64,000 bases of DNA from Stutzerimonas degradans (GTDB taxonomy: Bacteria > Pseudomonadota > Gammaproteobacteria > Pseudomonadales > Pseudomonadaceae): assembly GCF_024448505.1 (NCBI RefSeq), contig NZ_JAMOHV010000012.1, positions 62,001-126,000 on the forward strand, read 5' to 3'. The notes below the pieces were generated by a model. It made no database searches, was not told the DNA's origin, and worked only from the letters and a program-made list of their open reading frames with translations. A program made the position numbers and the translations under genes. Below, one piece after another: positions 45,172 through 55,178 of the stretch; positions within the stretch are counted from its first letter, which is position 1; the number at the start of each line of letters is the position of its first letter.

Positions 45172-46737
45172 GTGAATGCCCGTGCCGAGTTGCCCAGCCC
45201 AGCCATGACCCGTACGACCTCCCGGGGCCTGCCCCGCTCCCTGACCACTGGCGCGCGCTGGCTGGCGTGGCTTGCCTTCAACGCCTTCGCGCTGTACCTG
45301 GTGGTCGCCCTCTACGTCCAGAAGCAGATGGCCTTCGCCCTGCTCGGGCTGGTGATCACCGCGATCGCCAGCTACCTGTTCATCAACCGGCGGATGTACG
45401 CGCAGCGCTACATCTTCCCGTCGGTGGCGGGCATGCTGGTGTTCGTGATCTTTCCGCTGCTCTACACGGTGGGCATCGGTTTCACCAACTACAGCGGCAG
45501 CCACCTGCTCAGCCAGACCCAGGTCGAGCGCTATCACCTGAGCCAGACCTACCTGGCCGGCGAGCGCTTCCGCTTCAGCCTGCATCCAAGCCCTGATGGC
45601 GAGCGCCTGCGCATCGACAAGGGCGAACAGGGCGTGTTCGTCAGCCCGCCGCTGACCGGCGAGCCGGACGCGGAAGCGCCGCTGGTGCTGCAGCCGGCTG
45701 AAAGCGTCGAAGGGCTGGGCGAGGCGCTGCCGTTGCGCGAGGTGATCCAACGGCGCAAGGCGCTGGAGCAATGGGTACTACAGGCACCGGACGGCAGCCT
45801 GCTGCGGCTGTACGGCCTGCGCGAGGTGGCGGCGGTCGAGCCGGTTTATCGTCAGGATGGCCCCGGTGTGCTGGTCGACACCCGCAGCGGTGCACGCCTG
45901 ACTGCCGACATGGAGCGCGGCTTCTATGTGGACGAGACGGGCAAGGCGGTGCCGCCGGGCTTCACCGTGTTCGCCGGCTTCGCCAACTTCACCCGGGTGC
46001 TGAGCGAGCCGAGCATCCGTGAACCCTTCGTGCAGATCTTCGCCTGGACCTTCGCCTTCGCCGGGCTCACCGTGGTCTTCACCCTCGCCGTGGGGCTGGT
46101 GCTGGCCAGCCTGCTGCAATGGGAACTGGTGCGCGGCAAGGCCTTCTACCGGCTGATGCTGATCCTGCCGTACGCGGTGCCGGGGTTCATTTCCATCCTG
46201 GTGTTCCGCGGCCTGTTCAACCAGAACTTCGGCGAGATCAACCTGCTGCTGGAAGGGCTGTTCGGCATCCGACCGGACTGGTTCAGCGACCCGACCCTGG
46301 CACGCACGATGATCCTCATCGTCAACACCTGGCTCGGCTACCCCTACATGCTGTTGCTGTGCATGGGCTTGCTGCAGGCCATCCCGCGGGATCAGTACGA
46401 GGCCTCGGCCATCGATGGCGCCAGTCCGCTGGACAACCTGTTGCGCATTACCCTGCCGCAGCTGATCAAGCCGCTGATGCCGCTGTTGATCGCCTGCTTC
46501 GCCTTCAACTTCAACAACTTCGTGCTGATCACCCTGCTGACCCGTGGCGGACCGGACATCATCGGCGCGACCACACCGGCCGGCACCACGGACCTGCTGG
46601 TCAGCTACACCTACCGCATCGCCTTCCAGGATTCCGGGCAGGACTTCGCCCTGGCCGCGGCCATCGCCACGATGATCTTCATCCTCGTCGGTGCCATGGC
46701 GCTGCTGAATCTCAAACTCTCGAAAGTGAAGGTATAA
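45172..46737 (+). CDS. malF: Maltose ABC transporter permease MalF
   Basis: Inner-membrane subunit of the maltodextrin importer. The 521-residue protein has N-terminal helices, the long periplasmic P2 loop typical of MalF (about residues 110-270, with polar, variable sequence), and the cytoplasmic EAA loop [21 protein letters not shown] that contacts MalK. A GTG start at 45172 is proposed because AAAGG lies about 10 nt ahead; an ATG at 45205 is the alternative. Length matches enteric MalF (514). It follows malE by 67 bp and precedes malG by 10 bp. Confidence 0.93.
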   Translation: MNARAELPSPAMTRTTSRGLPRSLTTGARWLAWLAFNAFALYLVVALYVQKQMAFALLGLVITAIASYLFINRRMYAQRYIFPSVAGMLVFVIFPLLYTVGIGFTNYSGSHLLSQTQVERYHLSQTYLAGERFRFSLHPSPDGERLRIDKGEQGVFVSPPLTGEPDAEAPLVLQPAESVEGLGEALPLREVIQRRKALEQWVLQAPDGSLLRLYGLREVAAVEPVYRQDGPGVLVDTRSGARLTADMERGFYVDETGKAVPPGFTVFAGFANFTRVLSEPSIREPFVQIFAWTFAFAGLTVVFTLAVGLVLASLLQWELVRGKAFYRLMLILPYAVPGFISILVFRGLFNQNFGEINLLLEGLFGIRPDWFSDPTLARTMILIVNTWLGYPYMLLLCMGLLQAIPRDQYEASAIDGASPLDNLLRITLPQLIKPLMPLLIACFAFNFNNFVLITLLTRGGPDIIGATTPAGTTDLLVSYTYRIAFQDSGQDFALAAAIATMIFILVGAMALLNLKLSKVKV

Positions 46738-46747
46738 GGAGACGGTC

Positions 46748-47638
46748 ATGGCCATGGTGCAACCGAAATCCGCGCGTTACCGGCTCTGGGCGACCCACGC
46801 GGCGCTGCTGGCCTTCGTCGCGGCAATCCTCTTCCCGCTGCTGATGGTGGTGTCGATCTCCTTTCGCGAGGGCAACTTCGCCACCGGCAGCCTGTTTCCC
46901 GAGAACCCGACGCTGGAGCACTGGTCGCTGGCCCTCGGCATTCCCTACACCCACGAGGACGGCAGCGTGACGAACCCGCCGTTCCCGGTGCTGCTGTGGC
47001 TGTGGAACTCGGTGAAGATCGCCCTGGTCAGTTCGGCGCTGATCCTGCTCCTGTCGACCACCAGCGCCTACGCCTTCGCGCGCATGCGCTTCGGCGGCAA
47101 GGCGCCGATCCTCAAAGGCATGCTGATCTTCCAGATGTTCCCGCCGGTGCTCTCGCTGGTGGCGATCTACGCCCTGTTCGACCAGCTCGGCCAGCACGTC
47201 AGCTGGCTCGGGGTGAACAGCCACGGCGCGGTGATCGTCGCCTCGCTGGGCGGCATGGCGCTGCACATCTGGACCATAAAGGGCTACTTCGAGAGCATCG
47301 ACGCCTCGCTGGAGGAGGCTGCCATCGTTGATGGGGCGACCACCTGGCAGGCGTTCTTCCATATTCTGCTGCCGATGAGCGTGCCGATCCTGGCGGTGGT
47401 GTTCATCCTCGCCTTCATCACCAGCGTCACCGAATACCCCATCGCCTCGGTGCTGCTGATGGACGTCGACAAGCTCACCCTCTCAGTCGGCGCGCAGCAG
47501 TACCTCTATCCGCAGAACTACCTGTGGGGCGACTTCGCCGCCGCCGCGGTACTCTCCGGGCTGCCCATCACCGCCGTGTTCCTCTACTGCCAGAAGTGGA
47601 TCGTCGGTGGCCTGACCGCCGGCGGGGTGAAGGGCTGA
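46748..47638 (+). CDS. malG: Maltose ABC transporter permease MalG
   Basis: Second channel subunit of the maltodextrin importer, 296 residues, the same length as the enteric protein. Six helices are visible, and the EAA loop reads [22 protein letters not shown]. The C-terminal tail ends in [10 protein letters not shown], like the MalG tail that reaches into the MalK interface. AAGGAGA lies 6 nt before the ATG. Last gene of malEFG. Confidence 0.95.
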   Translation: MAMVQPKSARYRLWATHAALLAFVAAILFPLLMVVSISFREGNFATGSLFPENPTLEHWSLALGIPYTHEDGSVTNPPFPVLLWLWNSVKIALVSSALILLLSTTSAYAFARMRFGGKAPILKGMLIFQMFPPVLSLVAIYALFDQLGQHVSWLGVNSHGAVIVASLGGMALHIWTIKGYFESIDASLEEAAIVDGATTWQAFFHILLPMSVPILAVVFILAFITSVTEYPIASVLLMDVDKLTLSVGAQQYLYPQNYLWGDFAAAAVLSGLPITAVFLYCQKWIVGGLTAGGVKG

Positions 47639-47738
47639 CGTGTGAGTTGAAACGAGGCGCGAGACCGGGGAGCGGATGCCATGCGAACCGGTGCGCCAGG
47701 CCCCATAAGAAGAGCAGAACAAGAACAGGGAACCGCCC

Positions 47739-50486
47739 ATGAATGCCGCGATGCCACCACTGCTGCCATTGATCCCCACCAAGCTGGCGATTCCCATGTT
47801 GCCGCCGGGCCTGCTCGAACGGCCGCGCCTGGACGAGTGGCAGCAGCGCCTGCCGCAGGTGCGCCTGGCGGTGCTACATGCCGCCAGCGGTTTCGGCAAG
47901 ACCACCCTGGCGGTGCAGTGGGCGCGAGCCTTCGACGGCCGCATCGCCTGGTTCCAGCTGCATGCCAGCGACAACCTGGGGCTGCAGTTCGGTCGCTACC
48001 TGACCCAGGCGCTGGACCGCCAGCTGGACGCCGGCTGTCCTCTGTCCGTGGCGCTGGCCGAGCAGGGCCGGGTATCGCTGGACGCGTTGTTCACCCAGTT
48101 GCTGGCCGAGCTGCCGGACGAGCACGAGGCCATCCTGATCGTGCTCGACGAGTTCGAGGTGCTGAATGACGCCGAGCTGATCGCCGGCCTGCGCTTCTTC
48201 CTGCGCCACATGCCGAGCTGGATGACCCTGCTGGTATGCAGCCGACGCCTGCCCGAACTGGGAGTCGCCGAGCTGCGGGTCAAGCATCAGCTGCTGCTGC
48301 TCGACGCGCGCCAGCTGGCCTTCGAGGATGATGAAGTGCAGGCGCTGCTGGAGCTGGGCGTGCCGGTCAGCATCAATCGCGAGCAGGTCGAGCGTCTCAA
48401 CCGCCGCATCGGTGGTTGGCCCTGCGCGCTGCAGCTGGCCCTGCAGGAGGTGCAGACCAGCCGCGGCATGGACCTGTTCCTGGAGAACCTGCAGCTCGGC
48501 CACCCGGACATCCGCGACTACATGCGCGAACAGGTGATCGAGGGGCTGCCCGAGGACCTGCGCGGTTTTCTCGAGGCGACCTGCCTGCTCGACCGCTTCG
48601 ACGCCGCCCTGGCCGATCGTCTGACCGAAGCCTGTCACGGCCGCGAGATGCTCGAACGGCTCGAGCGTGGTGGCCTGTTCATCCAGCCGCTGGACAGCCT
48701 GCGCCGCTGGTACAGCTATCACCCGCTGTTCGCCGTGTTCCTGCAGGGCGAGCTGCGCACCCACCAGCCGCAGCGGGTCAACCAGCTGCACCTGCGTGCG
48801 GCCTCCGCGCTGCTGGCCGAGAACATGCCCGAGGAAGCCGCGCGCCATGCCGTGCAGGCCGGCGACCCGCAGCAGGTCGACGAGATCCTGCAGCGCCACG
48901 GCCGGGCGTTCTATCGCCAGGGTCGTCTCGGGTTGTTGCAACAGTGCCTGGAAACCCTGCCGGAACCGGTGATCGCCGGCTCGCCGCTGCTCACCCTGCT
49001 GCAGGCCTGGGTGTCGCAGAACTCCTATCAGTTCGATCATGTCGAGCGCTGGTTCAAGGCCGGCGAGCTGGCGCTGCAGCGCAGCTGCTCGGAGCAGGAC
49101 TGGGCGCGCATCGTCTGCGAGTTCAACGCCGTACGCGCGCAGGTGGCGATGAACCAGGGCGACGAGCAGCGCGCCATCGCCCTGGCGCGGGAGGCGTTGA
49201 CCCGCGAGCCGCTGATCATGCGCACCTCACGGGTAGCGGCGATGTCGGGCCTGGCCGAGGCGCATTTCGTCCAGGGCGAACTGCCGCAGGCGCAGAAACA
49301 GTACGAGGAAGCCGAGCGCCGCGCGCGGGAGATCAATGCCTCGCACCTGGTGGTCTGGAGTCTCGGGCAGCTGTCGGAAATCGCCATCGCCCAGGGGCAT
49401 CTGCAGAAGGCCTACACCCTGCAGGAGCGCGCCATCCAGTACATCGAACAGCAGAACCTGCAGGCCACGCCGATCGTCGAGTTCATCTACCGGGTGCGCG
49501 GCCAGGTGCTGCTGGAATGGCACCAGCTGGATGCTGCCGAGCAGTGCGCGCTGCAGGGCATCCAGATTCTCGACGAGCTCGGCGACCAGCGCTGGCGCCT
49601 GCAGAGCCACGCACTGCTGGCCGGCGTCGCCTACGCCCGCGGCCAGCAGAACGCCTGTGCCGACTACATCAGCCAGATGCAGACGATGCTCGCCGACGAC
49701 CGCTACCACATCGACTGGTTGGCCAATGCCCATGCGGTGATGCTCGCCTACTGGGATTCCAGCCAGGATCGTGAGGCGATTCGCCAATGGCTGATCAGCG
49801 CGCCGCCGGTCAGCGCCGGCGCCAACCACTTCTCCCAGCTCAACGCGCGCAACCATGCCCGTGCCCACGTGGCGCTGGGGCAGCTGGACAGCGCGCTGCC
49901 GATCCTGCGCCAGCTGCTGACCGACGCCGAGCGCCACGGTCTGGAGATGGATCGCAACCGCAACCACATCCTCCTGGCGCAGCTGCACTGGTTGCGCGAG
50001 GAGCGCCAGCAGGCGCTGGATCACCTGCAGCGGGCCATGACCCTGGCCAGCGGCAGCGGCGCCATCGGCAGCTTCCTGCGCGTCGGCAAGCCGATCATCG
50101 GCATGCTCAAGTGCCTGCTGCACGAGCGCACCCTCGATGAAGCCGAGGCCCAGCGCGCCGCGCGCTTGATCCAGCTGGCGCAGCAGCAGCGCGATTTCAG
50201 CCGCGCCATTCGCATCACGCTGGACGAGGCGGTGATCCAGGACATCATCAACCGCCCCGACGTGCCCGAGCTGATCCGCCGTTCGCCGCTGACCCGGCGC
50301 GAATGGCAGGTGCTGAGCCTGATCCACGCCGGGCAGTCCAACGAGCAGATCGCCGATCACCTCAACGTCGCGCCGACCACCATCAAGACGCACATCCGCA
50401 GCCTCTACCAGAAGCTCAACATCACCCATCGCAGCGAAGCGGTGCAGCTGGCGCGCGACTTGCTGAGCAAGATTCAGGGCGACTAG
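47739..50486 (+). CDS. malT: Maltotriose-responsive transcriptional activator MalT
   Basis: Large ATP-dependent activator of 915 residues (enteric MalT is 901). It opens PLLPLIPTKLAIPMLPPGLLERPRL, then has Walker A ASGFGKTTLA, Walker B ILIVLDEFE, a winged-helix and TPR-like region with sensor repeats, and a C-terminal LuxR-type helix-turn-helix (LTRREWQVLSLIHAGQSNEQIADHLNVAPTTIKTH). STAND-class activators of this type bind maltotriose and ATP, then MalT boxes. Such boxes occur before malE, near lamB/amyP and after malT itself. It lies between malG and the acetyltransferase gene on the same strand. Confidence 0.94.
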   Translation: MNAAMPPLLPLIPTKLAIPMLPPGLLERPRLDEWQQRLPQVRLAVLHAASGFGKTTLAVQWARAFDGRIAWFQLHASDNLGLQFGRYLTQALDRQLDAGCPLSVALAEQGRVSLDALFTQLLAELPDEHEAILIVLDEFEVLNDAELIAGLRFFLRHMPSWMTLLVCSRRLPELGVAELRVKHQLLLLDARQLAFEDDEVQALLELGVPVSINREQVERLNRRIGGWPCALQLALQEVQTSRGMDLFLENLQLGHPDIRDYMREQVIEGLPEDLRGFLEATCLLDRFDAALADRLTEACHGREMLERLERGGLFIQPLDSLRRWYSYHPLFAVFLQGELRTHQPQRVNQLHLRAASALLAENMPEEAARHAVQAGDPQQVDEILQRHGRAFYRQGRLGLLQQCLETLPEPVIAGSPLLTLLQAWVSQNSYQFDHVERWFKAGELALQRSCSEQDWARIVCEFNAVRAQVAMNQGDEQRAIALAREALTREPLIMRTSRVAAMSGLAEAHFVQGELPQAQKQYEEAERRAREINASHLVVWSLGQLSEIAIAQGHLQKAYTLQERAIQYIEQQNLQATPIVEFIYRVRGQVLLEWHQLDAAEQCALQGIQILDELGDQRWRLQSHALLAGVAYARGQQNACADYISQMQTMLADDRYHIDWLANAHAVMLAYWDSSQDREAIRQWLISAPPVSAGANHFSQLNARNHARAHVALGQLDSALPILRQLLTDAERHGLEMDRNRNHILLAQLHWLREERQQALDHLQRAMTLASGSGAIGSFLRVGKPIIGMLKCLLHERTLDEAEAQRAARLIQLAQQQRDFSRAIRITLDEAVIQDIINRPDVPELIRRSPLTRREWQVLSLIHAGQSNEQIADHLNVAPTTIKTHIRSLYQKLNITHRSEAVQLARDLLSKIQGD

Positions 50487-50509
50487 CTGGTCTGGCTGAC
50501 CGCCGGTCG

Positions 50510-50541
50510 TCCTCCCCGCGAGTGGACGCCCGGGGAGGAGG
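50510..50541. promoter_or_regulatory. Inverted MalT-box pair / hairpin after malT
   Basis: GGGGAGGAGG (50532-50541) equals the MalT consensus GGGGAKGAGG. Facing it is GGGGAGGA on the minus strand (50510-50517). The two arms (TCCTCCCCG and CGGGGAGGA) also form a perfect 9-bp stem with a 12-nt loop, without a T-run. It may serve as operator for the next genes, as malT terminator, or both. Confidence 0.5.
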
Positions 50542-50595
50542 AGAGCGGCGCCCGTCTGTGGCATCTTCGAGGCTTCCCGCGATGGAGGCGCCACG

Positions 50596-51144
50596 ATGAC
50601 GATGAGCGAAAAGCAGAAGATGCTGGCCGGCGAGCTGTACCGCCCCGGCGACCCGGAAATCCTCGCCGACCAGGCCGCGGCCAAGGCCTGGATGGTGCGC
50701 TACAACGCGGCGCTGGCGGCCTCGCCAGACGAGCGCCGGGCGCTGCTGGCCGAGCGGCTGGCCTCGGTCGGTGCCGGCGCGGTGATCCGTCCGCCGTTCC
50801 ACTGCGACTACGGCTACAACATCCACCTAGGCGAAGGCGCCTTTCTCAATTTCAACTGCGTGATTCTCGATGTGGTCAAGGTGCACATCGGCGCCGGTGC
50901 GCAGATCGGCCCGGCGGTGCAGCTCTACACCGCCGACCATCCGCGTGACCCCGAGGCGCGTCGTTCGGGTGTGGAGTTCGGTCGGCCGATCCATATCGGT
51001 CGCAACGTCTGGGTCGGTGGCGGGGCGATCATCCTCCCGGGTGTGACGGTGGGCGACGATGCGGTGATCGGTGCCGGCAGCGTGGTCACCCGCGACGTGC
51101 CGGCCGGCGCCACCGTGGTCGGCAACCCGGCGCGGGTGCGCTGA
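50596..51144 (+). CDS. maa: Maltose O-acetyltransferase
   Basis: Left-handed beta-helix acetyltransferase of 182 residues. It acetylates maltose or glucose at C6 using acetyl-CoA, which may divert excess sugar. The start MSEKQKMLAGELYRPGDPEI is typical of Maa/NodL/LacA proteins, and the hexapeptide region contains HIGAGAQIGPAVQLYTADHP with the catalytic His, VWVGGGAIILPGVTVGDDAVIGAGSVV and the end GNPARVR. GGAGG precedes the ATG. Probably MalT-controlled from the box just upstream. Confidence 0.9.
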   Translation: MTMSEKQKMLAGELYRPGDPEILADQAAAKAWMVRYNAALAASPDERRALLAERLASVGAGAVIRPPFHCDYGYNIHLGEGAFLNFNCVILDVVKVHIGAGAQIGPAVQLYTADHPRDPEARRSGVEFGRPIHIGRNVWVGGGAIILPGVTVGDDAVIGAGSVVTRDVPAGATVVGNPARVR

Positions 51145-51221
51145 CCGGCTCGCTGTTGCCGTCTACGCCCTCGGCCAGCGGACCGTCTACGCCCGGCCCT
51201 TACGCCTGCAGGAGCCCGCCG

Positions 51222-51231
51222 CCGGAGGATG
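51222..51231 (+). promoter_or_regulatory. Weak MalT-box-like site before the glucosidase gene
   Basis: CCGGAGGATG matches the MalT decamer GGGGAKGAGG at 7 of 10 positions, 61 bp before the ATG at 51292. Weak alone; supported by position and locus. Confidence 0.35.
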
Positions 51232-51291
51232 TTGCGACCGCTTGCCGCACCTAGAGTGACCCCGTCTTCACGCTCACTCAAGGTACGTGGT

Positions 51292-52920
51292 ATGTCCGAG
51301 CAACTTCAGAACTGGTGGCGCGGCGGGGTGATCTATCAGGTCTACCCGCGCAGTTTCTTCGACAGCAACGGCGATGGCGTGGGCGACCTGCCCGGCGTGC
51401 TGCACAAGCTGGATTACATCGCCAGCCTCAACGTCGACGCCATCTGGCTGTCGCCGTTCTTCACCTCGCCGATGAAGGATTTCGGCTACGACGTGGCCGA
51501 CTACCGCGGCGTCGATCCGCTGTTTGGCACGCTGGATGACTTCGTCCGGCTGGTGGAGGCCTGCCACGAACGCGGCATGCGCGTGCTGATCGACCAGGTG
51601 CTCAACCATTCCTCGGACCAGCACCCCTGGTTCGTCGAGAGCCGTTCCAGCCGCGACAACGACAAGGCCGACTGGTACGTCTGGGCCAACCCCAAGCCGG
51701 ACGGCAGCGTGCCGAACAACTGGCTGTCGGTATTCGGCGGCCCGGCCTGGAGCTGGGACAGCCGGCGCCGGCAGTACTATCTGCACAATTTCCTCGCCAG
51801 CCAGCCGGACCTGAACTTCCACTGCCCGGCCGTGCAGGCGCAGCTGCTCGACGACATGGAGTTCTGGCTCAAGCTCGGCGTGGACGGCTTCCGCCTGGAC
51901 GCGGCGAACTTCTACTTCCATGACGCCGAGCTGCGCGACAACCCGCCGAACAGTGAAATCCGCGAGGGCAGCATCGGTGTGCGCGCCGACAACCCCTACG
52001 CCTATCAGCGGCACATCTACGACAAGACGCGGCCGGAAAATCTGGAATTCCTCCGCCGTCTGCGTGCCTTGCTGCAGCGCTATCCCGGTGCCTCCTCGGT
52101 GGCCGAGATCGGCTGCGACGAATCGCTGCGCACCATGGCCGCCTACACCAGCGGCGGCGACACGCTGCACATGGCCTATTCGTTCGACCTGCTGACCGAG
52201 CAGTGCAGCCCGGCCTATATCCGTCGCACGGTGGAAGGCATCGAGCGCGAACTGGCCGATGGCTGGTCGTGCTGGTCCATGGGCAACCACGACGTCGTGC
52301 GGGTGATGACCCGCTGGGCCCTCAATGGTCGGCCCGATCCGGAGCGCGGTCGGCTGCTAATGGCGCTGCTGCTGTCCCTGCGCGGCAGCGTCTGCCTCTA
52401 TCAGGGCGAGGAGTTGGGGCTGCCGGAAGCGGAACTGCGCTACGAGGATCTGGTCGATCCGTACGGCATCACCTTCTGGCCGGAATTCAAGGGCCGCGAC
52501 GGCTGCCGCACGCCGATGCCCTGGGAGAGCGAGGCGCATCACGCCGGCTTTACCGGCAGCCAGCCGTGGCTGCCGGTGGACGACTCGCACCGCTCGCTGT
52601 CGGTGGCCGCGCAGGATGCCGACCCGCATTCGATGCTCAACTGCTACCGGCGCTTCCTCGGCTGGCGGCGCGAGCAGCGCCTGCTGATCGAGGGCGATAT
52701 CCGCATGGTCTACCATGACGACGCCCTGCTGGTGTTCGAGCGCCGGCTGGGCGGGGAAGCCTGGCTCTGCCTGTTCAACCTCGGCGACCTACCGCGCAGC
52801 TACGAGCTGCCGGCGCAGGCGGTGCCGCTGGTGGACGTGCCGGCGAGCTTCGCCGAGTACGACGGTCATTGGGCGCGGCTGCCGGCGCATGGCTTCGGCT
52901 ATGTGCGGCTAGCGCGGTAG
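51292..52920 (+). CDS. GH13 alpha-glucosidase
   Basis: Cytoplasmic glycoside hydrolase of 542 residues with no signal peptide. The order WWRGGVIYQVYPRSFFDSNGDGVGDLPG, then VLNHSSDQHPWF, GFRLDAANF (nucleophile Asp), VAEIGCDES (acid-base Glu) and MGNHDVVRV (third Asp) places it in the oligo-1,6-glucosidase / alpha-glucosidase branch of GH13. It would cleave imported maltodextrins to glucose for Glk. The ATG at 51292 fits the family N terminus; the frame is open upstream to 51229. Its product supply and the next gene malK make it part of the same operon. Confidence 0.93.
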   Translation: MSEQLQNWWRGGVIYQVYPRSFFDSNGDGVGDLPGVLHKLDYIASLNVDAIWLSPFFTSPMKDFGYDVADYRGVDPLFGTLDDFVRLVEACHERGMRVLIDQVLNHSSDQHPWFVESRSSRDNDKADWYVWANPKPDGSVPNNWLSVFGGPAWSWDSRRRQYYLHNFLASQPDLNFHCPAVQAQLLDDMEFWLKLGVDGFRLDAANFYFHDAELRDNPPNSEIREGSIGVRADNPYAYQRHIYDKTRPENLEFLRRLRALLQRYPGASSVAEIGCDESLRTMAAYTSGGDTLHMAYSFDLLTEQCSPAYIRRTVEGIERELADGWSCWSMGNHDVVRVMTRWALNGRPDPERGRLLMALLLSLRGSVCLYQGEELGLPEAELRYEDLVDPYGITFWPEFKGRDGCRTPMPWESEAHHAGFTGSQPWLPVDDSHRSLSVAAQDADPHSMLNCYRRFLGWRREQRLLIEGDIRMVYHDDALLVFERRLGGEAWLCLFNLGDLPRSYELPAQAVPLVDVPASFAEYDGHWARLPAHGFGYVRLAR

Positions 52921-52995
52921 GGAGCCGGCAGCGGCGGGGGGCCCGCCGCTGCGAACGAACGAAGTGCATGGCGACATCTACGGAGAACAACAACG

Positions 52996-54111
52996 ATGGC
53001 CAGTGTCACGCTGCGCGACATCTGCAAGAGTTACGACGGTACGCCGATCACCCGGCATATCGACCTGGATATCGAGGACGGTGAGTTCGTCGTCTTCGTC
53101 GGTCCATCCGGCTGCGGCAAGTCCACGCTGCTGCGATTGATCGCCGGGCTGGAGGACATCACCTCGGGCGATCTGTACATCGGCAACCAGCGCGTCAACG
53201 ACCTGCCGCCCAAGGACCGTTCGGTGGGCATGGTGTTCCAGTCCTACGCGCTCTACCCGCACATGACGGTAGCGGAGAACATGGCCTTCGGCCTCAAGCT
53301 CGCCAGCGTCGACAAGCGCGAGATCGCGCGCCGCGTCGAGGCGGCCGCGGCGATCCTGCAGCTGGACAAGCTGCTCGAACGCAAGCCCAAGGATCTTTCC
53401 GGTGGCCAGCGCCAGCGCGTCGCCATCGGCCGCACCATGGTCCGCGAACCGAAGGTGTTCCTGTTCGATGAACCCCTGTCGAACCTCGACGCCTTCCTCC
53501 GCGTGCAGATGCGCATCGAGATCGCCCGCCTGCACCAGCGCATCCGCTCCACCATGATCTACGTGACCCACGACCAGGTCGAAGCCATGACCCTGGCCGA
53601 CAAGATCGTCGTGCTCAACGCCGGCGAGATCGCCCAGGTCGGCCAGCCGCTGCACCTTTATCACTACCCGAAGAACCGCTTCGTCGCCGGCTTCCTCGGC
53701 TCGCCGCAGATGAACTTCGTCGAGGTGCGGGCCATTTCCGCCAGTCCCGAGGCGGTCACCATCGAACTGCCCAGCGGCTACCCTCTGACCCTGCCGGTGG
53801 ACGGCAGCGCCGTCAGCCCCGGCGACCCGCTCACCCTCGGCATCCGCCCCGAGCACTTCGTCATGCCGGACGAAGCCGACTTCACCTTCCACGGCCAGAT
53901 CACCGTGGCCGAGCGGCTGGGCCAGTACAACCTGCTCTACCTCACCCTCGAGCGTCTGCAGGATGTCATCACCCTCTGCGTCGACGGCAACCTGCGCGTC
54001 ACCGAGGGCGAGACCTTTGCCGCCGGCCTCAAGGCCGACAAGTGTCACCTGTTCCGCGCGAACGGCGAGGCGTGTGCGCGGCATTATCGGGAGCCGGCGA
54101 TATATGGATGA
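52996..54111 (+). CDS. malK: Maltose ABC transporter ATPase MalK
   Basis: ATP-binding subunit of MalFGK2, 371 residues. It has Walker A GPSGCGKST, Q-loop in MVFQSYALYPHMTV, signature LSGGQRQRVAIGR, Walker B VFLFDEPLSNLD and switch His in YVTHDQVEAM. The C-terminal 130 residues form the regulatory OB-type domain (LTLGIRPEHFVMPDE). MalT in enterics is held inactive by MalK; a similar link may operate here. It is separated from malEFG by 5 kb and follows the alpha-glucosidase by 75 bp. Confidence 0.93.
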   Translation: MASVTLRDICKSYDGTPITRHIDLDIEDGEFVVFVGPSGCGKSTLLRLIAGLEDITSGDLYIGNQRVNDLPPKDRSVGMVFQSYALYPHMTVAENMAFGLKLASVDKREIARRVEAAAAILQLDKLLERKPKDLSGGQRQRVAIGRTMVREPKVFLFDEPLSNLDAFLRVQMRIEIARLHQRIRSTMIYVTHDQVEAMTLADKIVVLNAGEIAQVGQPLHLYHYPKNRFVAGFLGSPQMNFVEVRAISASPEAVTIELPSGYPLTLPVDGSAVSPGDPLTLGIRPEHFVMPDEADFTFHGQITVAERLGQYNLLYLTLERLQDVITLCVDGNLRVTEGETFAAGLKADKCHLFRANGEACARHYREPAIYG

Positions 54112-54303
54112 CTGAATCCGCCCCGCTGAACTGGCGGCAGGGTTGAACTAGGCCAGCTTTTATTACGCCTGATCGAGCGCGGCAAATCGGCTCGTTCAGG
54201 CTGCTCAGTGCCTACGCCATACAGAGCGGCACGGTCCGCCTGATCCGTTGACGCTGGAACCATTTCCGTGTGCGTTTGCTCGGCGCGTCAAAGGTCTGGG
54301 AAT

Positions 54304-54918
54304 TCATCTATCGGCCAAGGCCAGGTTCACACCGAGACCGGCAAATGATGCCGCGAAGCTCCGGCGCAACCAGGCCTGAACGCACTGCGACTCAATGACT
54401 GCCTTGCGAAAGGCCTGCGCCAGCAGGCCGTAGACGGTAAAGATCGCGAATGTCATCAGCATGAATGTCGCGCTGAGGCCGAGCAGCTGTCCAAGCTCGT
54501 CACCCGCGCCCGGCCGGATGAATTGCGGCAGAAAGGCCAAGAAGAAAATGGTCAGTTTCGGGTTCAGCAGATTGACCAGCAGCGCCTTGGCAACCAGCGA
54601 TCGAACCCTGAGTGGTTCACTATCGCCGCCCACCGCCAGCGCGGAACGGTCACGCCAGGTGGCGTAGGCGAGATAGAGCAGGTAGGCGGCACCGGCATAA
54701 CGCAGAGTCTCGAAGACCAGTGCACTGGAATGCAGGATCGCCGCGACACCGAGAATGGTCGCCAGCAGATGCGGCAGAATCCCGAGCGTACAGGCAGTCG
54801 CGGCCAGAATACCGGCGCGACGCCCATGCATCAGCGCCGTCGAAACCGTATAGATCACCCCTGCGCCGGGTATCAGCACGACAACCAGACAGGTAATCAG
54901 GTATTCGAGGCTGGGCAT
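54304..54918 (-). CDS. LysE/RhtB-family amino-acid exporter
   Basis: Inner-membrane exporter of 204 residues with about six hydrophobic helices. The family start YLITCLVVVLIPGAGVIYTVSTAL and the middle NLLNPKLTIFFLAFLPQFI are typical of LysE/RhtB. Substrates are usually amino acids such as homoserine, threonine or lysine, and cannot be assigned here. It stands alone between malK and the restriction cluster; the 260-bp gap after it (54919-55178) shows no feature I can identify. Confidence 0.88.
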   Translation of the reverse strand: MPSLEYLITCLVVVLIPGAGVIYTVSTALMHGRRAGILAATACTLGILPHLLATILGVAAILHSSALVFETLRYAGAAYLLYLAYATWRDRSALAVGGDSEPLRVRSLVAKALLVNLLNPKLTIFFLAFLPQFIRPGAGDELGQLLGLSATFMLMTFAIFTVYGLLAQAFRKAVIESQCVQAWLRRSFAASFAGLGVNLALADR

Positions 54919-55178
54919 AGAGACTCCTTGCTACGGGGCGGTTGGAATGAACCAGCATAGAGCACTCGTCGAGACTATCCGGGCCGGGCGCTGATTGAAC
55001 TGCGTATGGACGGGTTGAAGAGGTTTGAAACAGCACTCCCCGAGAGGCTGGCCGCTGTTGCGTGTCGCCCCATCGGGCAGCGCGATGCCGACAGGGGAGA
55101 GCGCCTGCATCGACCTCACCTGGTGGCGCCCAGCGGGGTAAAGTAACGGCTTTTGCCGATCCCCCTTGGAGCTGTTGC

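Noticed and set aside
54118-54137. Terminator after malK
   Set aside because: CCGCC / GGCGG stem is only 5 bp with a 10-nt loop and has no T-run; too weak to call.
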